Of a stretch of DNA of 64,000 bases, positions 7,871-17,000 are shown piece by piece. Under the pieces are notes generated by a model that was not told the origin of the DNA, ran no database searches, and saw only the letters and a list, made by a program, of their open reading frames with translations. Position numbers and translations under genes: made by a program. Source of the DNA: Devosia oryzisoli. GTDB taxonomy: Bacteria > Pseudomonadota > Alphaproteobacteria > Rhizobiales > Devosiaceae. Where the stretch lies: contig NZ_JACYFU010000002.1 of NCBI RefSeq assembly GCF_014837245.1, forward strand, positions 124,001-188,000, in the 5' to 3' direction. Position 1 is the first letter of the stretch, and each line of letters opens with the position of its first letter.

Positions 7871-8818
7871 ATGACCGATCTCGCCCAATGGCTGGCCACG
7901 CAAACCCAGGATATCCAGCTTTCAGGGGTAATTCAGTCAATGGCGGCGGCGGGGCGCGACATTGCTGCGGTATTGCGGCAGGCTCCGATTGCGGGGCAGA
8001 CCGGATTGGCAGGCCAGACCAATGTGCAGGGCGAGGCGCAAAAGGCGCTCGACATTATCTCGAACGACATTGTTCTGAATCACTTGCAGCAGAACTCTGC
8101 AGTTTCGGTCCTGATCTCGGAAGAACTGGATGAGGCGCGGCCTCTGGCGGCCGATGGACCCTTCATCGTCGCCACCGACCCGCTCGACGGGTCCTCCAAT
8201 CTCGACGTCAACGTCACCGTGGGCACGATCTTTTCCGTGCTGCGTACCGAGGGCGGCCTCTTGCAAAAGGGGACCGAACAGGTTGCGGCGGGCTATGTGG
8301 CGTACGGACCCGCAACCAGCCTGGTAGTTCGCATTGCCGGCGACACGACCGTTTTTGCACTCGACAGGGCCGGCGGGTGGGTCATGACGCTCGCCGCCGC
8401 AAAAGTGCCTGAGGCGTCGGGCGAATACGCCATCAACGCCGCCCGCGAGCGGTTCTGGGACGCGGCGACACGGGCCTATGTCCGCGAGAACGTTGCAGGC
8501 GAAACCGGCGGTGCGGCCAAGCGCTACAACATGCGCTGGGTGGGCTCGATGGTCGCCGACATCCACCGCATCCTCATGCGTGGCGGCATTTTCCTGTATC
8601 CACTGGATAGCGAGACGGTGAGCAAGGGTGGGCGTTTGCGCCTGCTTTATGAAGCCAACCCCATGGCCTGGCTCATGGAAGGCGCTGGGGGCACATCCAC
8701 GACAGGACGGCAGCGCATTCTGGATGTGGAGCCCAACGACATCCACCAGCGCGTCCCGGTGATCCTCGGCTCGCTTGAGGAGGTCCGGCGGATCGAGGCG
8801 TTCTACCAGCGCCAGTAA
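7871..8818 (+). CDS. fbp: Class I fructose-1,6-bisphosphatase
   Basis: A 315-residue class I FBPase, which hydrolyses fructose-1,6-bisphosphate to fructose-6-phosphate in gluconeogenesis. The metal-binding motif DPLDGSSNLDVN is at about residues 102-113, preceded by the acidic SEELDE; the sugar-phosphate binding side shows YNMRWVGSMVADIHR and GGIFLYPLDS. ATG at 7871 has GGAGAG 6-10 bases upstream. It begins 76 bases after the glutamate dehydrogenase gene, so the two may share a transcript; functionally this would couple amino-acid carbon entry to gluconeogenesis. Length is normal. Confidence 0.93.
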   Translation: MTDLAQWLATQTQDIQLSGVIQSMAAAGRDIAAVLRQAPIAGQTGLAGQTNVQGEAQKALDIISNDIVLNHLQQNSAVSVLISEELDEARPLAADGPFIVATDPLDGSSNLDVNVTVGTIFSVLRTEGGLLQKGTEQVAAGYVAYGPATSLVVRIAGDTTVFALDRAGGWVMTLAAAKVPEASGEYAINAARERFWDAATRAYVRENVAGETGGAAKRYNMRWVGSMVADIHRILMRGGIFLYPLDSETVSKGGRLRLLYEANPMAWLMEGAGGTSTTGRQRILDVEPNDIHQRVPVILGSLEEVRRIEAFYQRQ

Positions 8819-8860
8819 CGGCCCACGCTCGCGCCTTTGACTAAAGCGCTCTGATAAATT

Positions 8861-8898
8861 GCAACGTTGCCGCGGTTTGGCTAATACCGCGGGCAACG
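8861..8898. promoter_or_regulatory. Palindromic region before AGE-family gene; candidate LacI-type operator or hairpin
   Basis: GCAACGTTGC at 8861-8870 is a perfect palindrome with a central CG, as in LacI-family operators. The overlapping CGTTGCCGCGGT (8865-8876) pairs with ACCGCGGGCAACG (8886-8898) with a single bulge to give a stable hairpin with a 9-base loop. No U-run follows on the plus strand, so an operator is somewhat more likely than a terminator for fbp. No LacI-family gene is in the window. Confidence 0.4.
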
Positions 8899-8931
8899 AA
8901 AGCCGAGGGTGTGCTTCGGCGGGGAGCGATG

Positions 8932-10197
8932 ATGACCGAGACGACGTGGAACCTGCCCAAGACGAATTCCGGACCGTGGCAAAGCCGGCCGTTTCACCGG
9001 CAATACTTGATGCGCCAGGCGAACGACCTGTTCGACTTCTTCGAAGCCGCCTCGATCAACCCCAAGGGCGGGTTCTTTGAGCTCGACGACGACGGCCTGC
9101 CGCTGGCCGAGGACAACGCAACCCGGCAGATTCACGTCACGACGCGGATGATCCATTGTGCCGTGATCGGCAGCCTGATCGGCCGCCCCGGCTCCGATGA
9201 GATCATCGACCACGGCATGCGCTATCTCTGGGAGAAGCATCGGGACCACAAGAACGGCGGCTATTTGTGGTCGCTCAACGATGAAGGTCCCCAGGACGAC
9301 AGCAAGCAGGCCTATGGGCACGCCTTCGTGTTGCTGGCCGGCTCGAGCGCCAAGCTGGCCGGCCACCCGCTGGCCGACCAGGTGATTGCCGATGCGACGC
9401 AGGTCATCGAGAGTCGCTTCTGGGACGAAAAAGTTGGCGCGGTGCGCGAGGAGTTCGCCAACGACTGGAGCGAAACTTCGCAGTATCGCGGGCAGAATTC
9501 CAACATGCACCTGACGGAAGCCCTGATGGCGGCGTTCGAGGCAACGGGCGACAAAGCCTATCTCGCCAAGGCGCAGCGCATTGCCGAGCTCATCATCCGC
9601 AAGCACGCCGTGCAGATGGACTACCGGGTCGCCGAGCACTTCCACGCCGATTGGAGCCTCGACAACGGTTACGAAGGTTCCGAGATGTTCCGCCCGTCCG
9701 GTTCGACTCCAGGCCATTGGCTGGAATGGTCGCGCCTGCTCTACCAGCTCTTCGTGCTGGGCCAGAAGGAGCATGGCTGGATGACCGACGCCGCGCGCAA
9801 GCTGTTCCGCAATTCGATCGAGCTTGGGTGGGACAAAATGCATGGCGGGTTCTTCTACACGCTCGACTGGGACAACCAGCCCATCCTTCGCGAAAAGCTG
9901 TGGTGGCCGGTGGCCGAGGCCATCGGGGCCGCCTCGTTCATCTCTGCCTACGACCACGACGACTACTTCCAAGTCTGGTACCGCAAGCTCTGGGACCATG
10001 CCGAGAACCACGTCATCGATCATGCACGCGGCGGCTGGCTCAGCGAACTCAAGGAAGACCTGACCCCGACCTCCCGCCTCTTCGTGGGCAAGCCCGATAT
10101 CTATCACGCCCTGCAGGCCTGCCTCATCCCGCTCTACCCCGCCACCGGTAGCCTGACCCACGCGATCATCGAGGCGGATCACAGGCCGCACCGCTAG
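8932..10197 (+). CDS. AGE-family sugar epimerase/isomerase
   Basis: A 421-residue member of the N-acylglucosamine 2-epimerase (AGE) superfamily, which includes mannose isomerases, YihS-type aldose-ketose isomerases and cellobiose epimerases. The (alpha/alpha) barrel features are clear: NPKGGFFELDDDGLP, TRMIHCAVIG, KNGGYLWSL, a YGHAFVLLAGS segment, NMHLTEALMAAFE, PGHWLEWSRLL and WWPVAEAIGAA with conserved His and Glu residues. Among these, similarity is strongest (by eye) to mannose isomerase/YihS-like enzymes; the substrate is not determined. ATG at 8932 has GGGGAG 5 bases upstream; an adjacent ATG at 8929 is too close to it. No sugar transporter lies beside it, which is unusual for this family. 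Confidence 0.88.
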   Translation: MTETTWNLPKTNSGPWQSRPFHRQYLMRQANDLFDFFEAASINPKGGFFELDDDGLPLAEDNATRQIHVTTRMIHCAVIGSLIGRPGSDEIIDHGMRYLWEKHRDHKNGGYLWSLNDEGPQDDSKQAYGHAFVLLAGSSAKLAGHPLADQVIADATQVIESRFWDEKVGAVREEFANDWSETSQYRGQNSNMHLTEALMAAFEATGDKAYLAKAQRIAELIIRKHAVQMDYRVAEHFHADWSLDNGYEGSEMFRPSGSTPGHWLEWSRLLYQLFVLGQKEHGWMTDAARKLFRNSIELGWDKMHGGFFYTLDWDNQPILREKLWWPVAEAIGAASFISAYDHDDYFQVWYRKLWDHAENHVIDHARGGWLSELKEDLTPTSRLFVGKPDIYHALQACLIPLYPATGSLTHAIIEADHRPHR

Positions 10198-10262
10198 CGG
10201 GCCGAGCCTGACAACTTTTTCCTACCCGTCGCGTTGCCTGTCCAGACACGGAGAGCAAGCGA

Positions 10263-11048
10263 ATGACGGATCTGAATGGCAAGGTGGCGCTGGTGACCGG
10301 CGCCGGTTCGGGCATCGGCAAAGCTGCGGCGCTGGCGCTCGGCCGCGCCGGCGCGGCGGTGGTGGTGATGAGCCGTACCGCCGAGGAAATCGAAGCGACC
10401 GCGCGCGAGATCGAGACGGCCGGCGGCAAGGCGCTCGCCGTTCCGGCCGACACCACCGACGACGCGGCCATGAAACAGCTGATCGCCAAGACCGTCGAGA
10501 CCTATGGACGGCTCGACATCGTGGTGGCCAACGCGGGCATCAACGGCGTGTGGGCGCCGATCGATGAGTTGGAGCCCGACGAGTGGGACAAGACCATCAC
10601 CGTGAACCTGCGCGGAACATACCTGACGATCCATCATGCGGTGCCGGTATTGAAGCATGGAGGCGGTGGCGCCATCGTGGTCATCAGTTCGATCAACGGC
10701 ACGCGCACCTTCACGTCGCCCGGCGGCACCGCCTATTCCGCGACGAAGGCGGGGCAACTGGCGATGGTGCAGCAGCTCTCCCTTGAGCTCGGGCAGCACA
10801 AGATACGCATCAACGCCATCTGCCCGGGCGCCATCGAGAGCGAGATCAACGACAATACCGAGCACCGCGACAGTGAAAAGGCGGCGGTCCCGGTAGAATT
10901 TCCGGAAGGCGACATTCCCCTGACCGGCGGCAAGAAGGGGAAGGCCGAAGATGTGGCTGACCTCGTGCTGTTCCTCGTATCCGATGCGTCCCGGCATATC
11001 ACCGGGTCACCGGTCTGGATCGACGGCGGGCAGAGTTTGCTTCGCTAG
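10263..11048 (+). CDS. SDR-family NAD(P)-dependent oxidoreductase
   Basis: A 261-residue classical short-chain dehydrogenase. The cofactor motif GAGSGIG is at residues 13-19, NAG at about 83-85, a catalytic Ser in VISSING, and the Tyr-x-x-x-Lys pair in AYSATKAG; the C-terminus has the usual SGSPVWIDGGQSL ending (as TGSPVWIDGG). SDR enzymes of this shape act on sugars, polyols or 3-oxoacyl compounds, and the substrate cannot be told here. A GGAG lies about 9 bases before the ATG. It lies 65 bases after the AGE-family gene and may be in its operon, which would favour a sugar or polyol substrate. Confidence 0.9.
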   Translation: MTDLNGKVALVTGAGSGIGKAAALALGRAGAAVVVMSRTAEEIEATAREIETAGGKALAVPADTTDDAAMKQLIAKTVETYGRLDIVVANAGINGVWAPIDELEPDEWDKTITVNLRGTYLTIHHAVPVLKHGGGGAIVVISSINGTRTFTSPGGTAYSATKAGQLAMVQQLSLELGQHKIRINAICPGAIESEINDNTEHRDSEKAAVPVEFPEGDIPLTGGKKGKAEDVADLVLFLVSDASRHITGSPVWIDGGQSLLR

Positions 11049-11051
11049 CCC

Positions 11052-11088
11052 GGCAACGAACAAAAGCGTGCTCCCGCCGGGCGTTGCC
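11052..11088 (+). repeat. Inverted repeat after SDR gene
   Basis: GGCAACG (11052-11058) and CGTTGCC (11082-11088) form a 7-bp stem with a G+C-rich interior immediately after the SDR stop codon. It lacks a U-run. It repeats the GCAACG/CGTTGC core seen before the AGE gene at 8861-8898. It could be a weak terminator or a regulatory site. Confidence 0.3.
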
Positions 11089-11231
11089 AGTGCGGGGGTA
11101 GCAGCGTAAAGCACCGGTCACAGCACTCAAACGCCGGTAGCTTTGATGACTTCTGCAAGCGTCCGTCTTCCGGGCCGCGCCTTGCCGGTTCCCACAGAAC
11201 TTTGGCGTATGGTTCCGTGCAGTCGTCCGCG

Positions 11232-12044
11232 ATGACCCACGCGGCAGATTTGCAGCAACTTATGGTCGCTGCCGCCCTTGAGGCCGCAGAGGTCATCATG
11301 GCCGTTTATGCCCGCCCCATCCATGCGGAGGCGAAGGCCGACGGCTCGCCGGTTACGGAGGCAGATGCGGCGGCCGAACAGGTTATCATCGCGCACCTGG
11401 CCCCCACCGGCATTCCTATCCTCGGGGAGGAGAGCGTATCGGCGGGAATCATCCCCGAGCTCGGCCAGCGCTTCTTCGTCGTCGATCCGCTGGACGGCAC
11501 CAAGGAATTCATCAAGCGCAATGGCGAGTTCACGGTCAATATTGCACTGATCGACGACGGCAGGCCCGTGATGGGGGTGGTCCTGGCGCCCGCCACGGGC
11601 GCGATCTTTTTCGGTGACGCAGATGGGGCCTGGGCGGGAACCGTGAAGAACACCCATGTCGCCCACAGACGGCCCATCTCGGTCGATACACGGGAGCGGC
11701 CTCGGATCGTTGCGAGCCGCAGCCATGGCCACGTCGCGCTGGCCGCGCTTTGTCAGACACTGGATGTGGAAGCGGATGTCTCGGTGGGTTCATCCCTCAA
11801 GTTCTGCCTATTGGCCAAAGGCGATGCGCAGCTTTACCCGCGCTTTACCCCAACTTGTGAATGGGATACCGCTGCCGGACAGGCCGTGCTTGAAGCTGCC
11901 GGGGGCGTCGTGCTGACGCTGGATGGCGCGCCCATGCGCTACAGCAAGCACCGGGCCGGGTTTCTCAACCCCTATTTCGTTGCTGCCGCCACACTTGACC
12001 TGGCCAGAAAGGCAGCGGCTGAGATGCGCCGCCTCGTCGATTAG
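11232..12044 (+). CDS. cysQ: 3'(2'),5'-bisphosphate nucleotidase
   Basis: A 270-residue inositol-monophosphatase-superfamily enzyme of the CysQ type, which hydrolyses 3'-phosphoadenosine 5'-phosphate made during sulfate assimilation. Metal-binding motifs are visible: GEES (about residue 74), VDPLDGTKEFIKRNGEFTVN (the D-P-L-D-G-T-K-E-F form characteristic of CysQ), and CEWDTAAGQAVLEAAGG near the C-terminus. ATG at 11232 fits the family start; upstream in-frame residues are not conserved. A clear ribosome site is lacking. No other sulfur genes flank it. The 183-bp upstream gap contains only the repeat after the SDR gene and no further recognisable element. Confidence 0.93.
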   Translation: MTHAADLQQLMVAAALEAAEVIMAVYARPIHAEAKADGSPVTEADAAAEQVIIAHLAPTGIPILGEESVSAGIIPELGQRFFVVDPLDGTKEFIKRNGEFTVNIALIDDGRPVMGVVLAPATGAIFFGDADGAWAGTVKNTHVAHRRPISVDTRERPRIVASRSHGHVALAALCQTLDVEADVSVGSSLKFCLLAKGDAQLYPRFTPTCEWDTAAGQAVLEAAGGVVLTLDGAPMRYSKHRAGFLNPYFVAAATLDLARKAAAEMRRLVD

Positions 12045-12094
12045 GCCGCATGCAACTGGCGCTTAACTGATCTGCGCCGAATTCGAACTCGTAC

Positions 12095-12154
12095 GCATTG
12101 CGCAATGCTGCTCCGGCATATATAGCCCCAGCATATATCGGGCATGAATATGCC
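12095..12154. promoter_or_regulatory. Cluster of palindromes before padR: candidate autoregulatory operators
   Basis: Three symmetric elements lie within 60 bp: a perfect 14-bp palindrome GCATTGCGCAATGC (12095-12108), the direct repeat GCATATAT (12116-12123 and 12131-12138), and the inverted repeat GGCAT-GAAT-ATGCC (12141-12154). PadR repressors usually bind AT-containing dyads and control their own gene plus the adjacent efflux genes. The last element ends 18 bases before the start codon. Confidence 0.5.
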
Positions 12155-12172
12155 AGAAGGATTGCGCCCCGC

Positions 12173-12721
12173 ATGAACGTCAAGACCCTGTGCCTCTCTG
12201 TCCTTTATGAAGGCGACGCCACCGGATATGAAATCCGGCGTTTGTGCGCGGAAGGCGAATGCGCCTACTTCGTCGAAGCCAGCTATGGCTCGATCTATCC
12301 GGCCTTGGCGCGGCTGGAAGCTGAAGGACTGGTGACGAGCCGGACCGAGCAGCAGGACGGCAAGCCGGCCCGCAAAGTCTATTCCATCAGCCAGGCCGGG
12401 CGTGAGGCTTTTGCCGAACAGCTGAGCGAACCGCTGAGCGAGGACGTGTTCCGCAGCCCGTTCCTGCTGTTTGCGCGCTTCGTGCATCTCCTGCCGCGGG
12501 AGCTGGTCGAACAGCGGGTGGAAGAATTTCTGCAGCGTGCGGTCGAGAAGCGGAAAATGCTCGACGAAGTCGCGTGCGATGAAAGCTGCAGCGCAGCGGA
12601 CCGCTGGGTGCTGGACTATGGGCGTGCGGTCTTCGAGGTTGCGGAGCGCCACGTGCGCTCCCATATGCACGAGCTAATCACAATGGCGCGAGCCGAGCCA
12701 CGTCAAGACGCGGCGGAATAA
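12173..12721 (+). CDS. PadR-family transcriptional regulator
   Basis: A 182-residue PadR protein: N-terminal winged helix (MNVKTLCLSVLYEGDATGYEI, then YGSIYPALARLEAEGLV and a wing with YSISQAGREAF) and a C-terminal helical part of the Vir_act_alpha_C kind for dimerisation. PadR proteins repress efflux or detoxification genes until they bind a small molecule. The two efflux genes start 19 bases after its stop, so it almost certainly controls them. Several Cys residues (CAEGEC, ACDESC) are present but not in a known sensing pattern. The start at 12173 matches the family; an in-frame upstream extension would run through the palindromes. Confidence 0.88.
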   Translation: MNVKTLCLSVLYEGDATGYEIRRLCAEGECAYFVEASYGSIYPALARLEAEGLVTSRTEQQDGKPARKVYSISQAGREAFAEQLSEPLSEDVFRSPFLLFARFVHLLPRELVEQRVEEFLQRAVEKRKMLDEVACDESCSAADRWVLDYGRAVFEVAERHVRSHMHELITMARAEPRQDAAE

Positions 12722-12740
12722 TTAAGGGGCAAATTCTTTC

Positions 12741-14003
12741 ATGCGTGCACTTTTTTCGTATGGTTTGGCGTTCGCCATTCTGGTCCTGGCAGCGGGATGG
12801 CTCGCAACGGGCACCTTGGTCGTCGGTGGCCAGGGTCCGGGCAACGGCGAAAAGGCAATTGTTTCCGTGCTGGAGGGCGAGGAGAACGGCCCCGTTGCTA
12901 CCCAGCTCAAGGAAGCCGGCGTGCTCGCTGAGCCGCCACATCCGGAGGTCGACCCCGAGCTGACGATTGCGCAGCGCAACGCGGAAACCTCCGGAGCGAA
13001 CGCCGAACTGCCAAGCGTCCGGGTGAAGACCTTCACCGCACAGCCCATGCCCCTCCGGGTGCCGCTCCGCGGCCGCACCCAGGCGCGGGCGACCGTGTCG
13101 GCGGTGGCTGAAACGCCCGGAACCGTGGATGCTGTTCATGTCACCAAGGGCCAGCGGGTGGCGATCGGCGACAAGCTTTGCACCCTCGATCAAGGCACCC
13201 GCGCGGCAGCGCTCAAGCAGGCCGAAGCCGCGGTGGCGCAGGCCGAGGCTGCCCTTGCCCAGGCTGAGCTCAACGCCAGCACCAACAGTGATTTGCGCGC
13301 CAAGGGGCTCGCGGCCGCCAACACCGCCAACGCTGCAGACGTCGCTCTCACACAGGCCCGGGCCGCGGTTGCCCAGGCGCAGGCCGGACTCGACAATGCC
13401 AAGGCCGAACTCGACCGTACGGTCATCACCGCGAACGTAGCGGGACTGGTGCAGGATCCCGTCGCTACCGCGGGTGCGATGCTGGCGGCCGGTGCGCCAT
13501 GCGCGACCATCGTCCAGCTCGATCCGCTGGTGTTCACCGGAATGGTGCCGGAGGCACAGATCGGCCTGGCGAAAGTTGGACTTGAGGCAGAAGTCAAAAC
13601 CGTTACGGGCCACGCCGTAGAGGGCGAGGTGACCTACATTTCTTCCGTCGCTGACAATGCAACCCGTTCCTTCCCCGTCGAAATCGAAATCCCCAACCCC
13701 GATTTTGCCATCCGTGACGGCGTGACGGCCGAGGCGACGGTCAATCTGGGGTCGGCACCCGGACAACTGCTGCCACAGTCTGTCCTGACGCTGGATGACA
13801 ATGGTGTCTTGGGCGTCCGCACGGTGGAAGACGACAAGGTCGTGTTTCATCCGATCACCATTGTTAGCGATACGCGCGAGGGTGTTTGGGTTACGGGCCT
13901 GCCGCCGGTCGCGCGCGTCATCACGGTGGGCCAGGAGAGCGTCACCGATGGGCAGGCCGTGGTGGCCAGTGACACCGAAACCACTGCAACCGCAGCAAGC
14001 TGA
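12741..14003 (+). CDS. RND efflux periplasmic adaptor (HlyD/MFP family)
   Basis: A 420-residue membrane-fusion protein. Residues 7-27 form one N-terminal membrane anchor (LAFAILVLAAGWLATG). Then come the barrel/lipoyl half (about 95-150, VDAVHVTKGQRVAIGDKLCTLD), an Ala/Gln-rich coiled-coil hairpin (about 155-235, many AxAxA and KAELDRT), and the second lipoyl and beta-barrel parts. Such proteins connect the inner-membrane RND pump to an outer-membrane channel. AAGGGG lies about 11 bases before the ATG. It precedes the pump gene by 11 bases. No TolC-like gene is in the operon. Confidence 0.9.
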   Translation: MRALFSYGLAFAILVLAAGWLATGTLVVGGQGPGNGEKAIVSVLEGEENGPVATQLKEAGVLAEPPHPEVDPELTIAQRNAETSGANAELPSVRVKTFTAQPMPLRVPLRGRTQARATVSAVAETPGTVDAVHVTKGQRVAIGDKLCTLDQGTRAAALKQAEAAVAQAEAALAQAELNASTNSDLRAKGLAAANTANAADVALTQARAAVAQAQAGLDNAKAELDRTVITANVAGLVQDPVATAGAMLAAGAPCATIVQLDPLVFTGMVPEAQIGLAKVGLEAEVKTVTGHAVEGEVTYISSVADNATRSFPVEIEIPNPDFAIRDGVTAEATVNLGSAPGQLLPQSVLTLDDNGVLGVRTVEDDKVVFHPITIVSDTREGVWVTGLPPVARVITVGQESVTDGQAVVASDTETTATAAS

Positions 14004-14014
14004 GGACCGCTCCC

Positions 14015-17000
14015 ATGCTCGATTTCATCGAAAAAATCCTCAGGATGCCGCGGGTTGTGCTGACGGTCATGCTGCTCCTGCTCGGGGCTGGCGCGGCGGC
14101 CTATGTCTCGATGCCCAAGGAAAGCTTCCCGGCCATCGACGTTCCCTATCTCTACGTCTCGATCTCCCAGACGGGCGTGTCACCGCGTGACGCGGAAAAT
14201 CTCCTCGCCAAGCCGGCAGAGGAAGAACTCTCGACACTGACAGGGCTCAACAACATCTCGTCGACTTCGACGACCGGCCACGCCTCGATCTTCCTCGAGT
14301 TCGACATCAACACGAACAAGGACAAGGCGCTTCAAGACACGCGCGCCAAGATCGACGCGATCAAGGCCAAGCTTCCCTCCGAGGCGAAGGATCCGGTGGT
14401 GGCGGAGGTTGACCTGGTCGGCCAGCCGATCATCTCGGTGGCTGTCTATGGCTCCGCACCCGAAAAGGAACTGGTGCGCCGTGCAGAGGCCCTGCAGGAC
14501 GCGCTCGAAGGCATTGCCGAGGTTCGTGAGGCCAAGCTTTCCGGTGCCCGCGAGGAGCAGTTGGAGGTTCGCATCGACCTGCTGCGGCTGGAGGCTTATG
14601 GCCTGACGGCCAACCAGCTGTTCGACGCGCTGGCCCGCAACAACATGGTGGTGCCGGGCGGCACGCTTAACACCGGCAGCGGCTCATTCAACATCGAAGT
14701 GCCGGGGCTGATCACGACACCTGAAGACGTCTACAGCCTGCCGATCAAGACCGATGGCGATACCGTCGTCACGTTTGGTGATGTCGCAACGGTGACGCGC
14801 GCCCTGGCGGATGCCACAGAATACACCCAGGTCAACGGCTCCCCCGCTCTGATCCTGGGCGTGTCGAAGAAGCTTGGCACCAACATCATCGACGTGTCCG
14901 ACAAGGTTCGGGCCGTCACCGAGGAGCAGGCCAAGAATTGGCCGGCCGGGGTTTCCTACTCCTTCTTCCTCGATCAGGCCGAAACCACGACGCACCTGTT
15001 CCGCTCGCTGGAAGCCGCCGTGCTGACCGCCGTGGCGCTGGTGCTGATCACCTGCGTGGCGACGCTGGGCGTGCGCCCTGCCCTCATGATCGGCCTGTCC
15101 ATCCCGCTCTCCTTCATGACAGCGTTTCTCGTTGCGCAGTCCCTGGGTATGACCATCAACATGATGGTGATGTTCGGGCTGGTTATCGCCGTGGGCGTGC
15201 TGGTGGACGACCCGGTGGTGGTCGTCGAGTATGCGGAGCGGAAGCTGCAGGAAGGCGTATCCAAGCGCGAAGCCTTCATCATGGCGATGCGCAAGATGTT
15301 CGTCCCGGTGGTAGGCGCGACGGCAACAACGCTGGGGGCGTTCATCCCGCTTCTCTTCTGGCCCGGCATCATCGGCAAGTTCATGAGCTATCTGCCGACG
15401 ATCGTCATCATCGTGATGGTCGCCTCGTTCATCTCCGCGCTGATCTTCATGCCCGTGATCGGCTCGGTCATTGCCTCGACCCATGTCGACCCCAAGGAGA
15501 AGGAAAAGGCCGACATCGTCATGTACCCGGACAAGTTCGACACCAAGAAAGTGGGCGGCCTGACCGGGTTCTACGTGCGTACGATGGAGCACCTGCTCCA
15601 CTGGCCGCTGCCGACGCTCGGCGTTGGCTTTGCCATCATCGTCGCCATCTTCGGCTTCTACGCGGCGAACCCCACAGGCTCGGAAGCTTTTCCCGCATCG
15701 GAGCCGGAATACGCTACGGTGGCGGTCGTCGGACGCGGCAACTACTCGCCGGAACAGGTGCGCGACATGCTCGAGCAGGTGCAGGACCGGCTGCTGAATG
15801 TCCAGGGCGTCCAGGACGTGATCATGCAGTTCGGGACCACCGGCGCCTTCGGCACAATGCCGCCCGATACCATCGGCAACTTCCAGTTGCAGTTGACCGA
15901 TTGGAGCAACCGGGTCCCGGCGGAGCAGATCTTTACCGACATCCGCAGCCGTGTTGCCGACATATCGGGCCTTGACGTGCAGGTTCTGGCTGCCGAGAAC
16001 GGACCTCCCGCAGGCAAAGACATCAACCTGCGGGTCGAGAGCAGCAGCTACGACGACCTGGTTCCTGTGGTAACGGCCATCCATAACCATCTGGCCAGTT
16101 GGCCCGAGGTTGTGGACCTCGAGGACGGACGCCCCTCCCCCGGCATCGACTGGGAGATCACGGTGGACCGTGTCGAGGCTGCCAAATACGGGATCGGTGT
16201 GCGGGAACTGGCACCCTACGTTCAGTTGATCACGTCCGGCGTCAACCTGGGCACCTACCGCGATGCTGAGACCGGCGACGAACTCGACATCAAGGTGCGC
16301 CTGCCGAAGGACGAACGCACGTTCGATGCGCTGGACTCGATGCGTATCGCTACCAGCCAAGGTCTGGTGCCGGTGTCCAACTTCATCGAGCGCAAGGCCG
16401 TGCCAAAGGTCGCCAATATCCAGCGGCGTAACGAAGTTTACGTCATGAACGTGGCTGCGGGCCTCACCAACCTGCCCGAAGGCGTCTACGTGGCCGACAA
16501 GGTGCAGGAACTGCAGGGCTGGATCGCCGAGCAGGACTTCCCCGAGCGCGTCAACGTGGCGTTCGGCGGTGCCGAAGAACAGATGGGCGACGCGAATGCG
16601 TTCATCGTCAAGGCGCTCGGCATGGCCATGGCCATCATCTTCTTCGTGCTGCTGCTCGAGTACAACAGCTTCTATCAGGTGATGGTGACGCTCACGACGG
16701 TGGTCATGTCCGTTGCCGGGGTGTTGCTGGGCATGCTGCTGACGGGGATGACCTTCTCGGCCATCATGACCGGGCTGGGCATCGTCGCGCTGGCCGGTAT
16801 CGTGGTGAAGAACGGCATCGTGCTGATCGACACCTACAACGATTACCACCGGCACCAGAACGTGGAGGCGGTCAAGGCGATGCTGCTCACCGTCAGCCAG
16901 CGTGTACGGCCGGTGCTGCTGACCGCATTCCTGACGGCCCTGGGTGTGATCCCCATGTGGGCGAACGTCGAGTTCGACTTCATCCGTCGCGAGATCGTCG

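Noticed and set aside
11209-11235. Eight-codon frame overlapping the cysQ start (ATGA)
   Set aside because: Unlike the leader before the receiver gene, it has no Shine-Dalgarno and short codon composition; chance overlap is likely, even though it contains a Cys codon.
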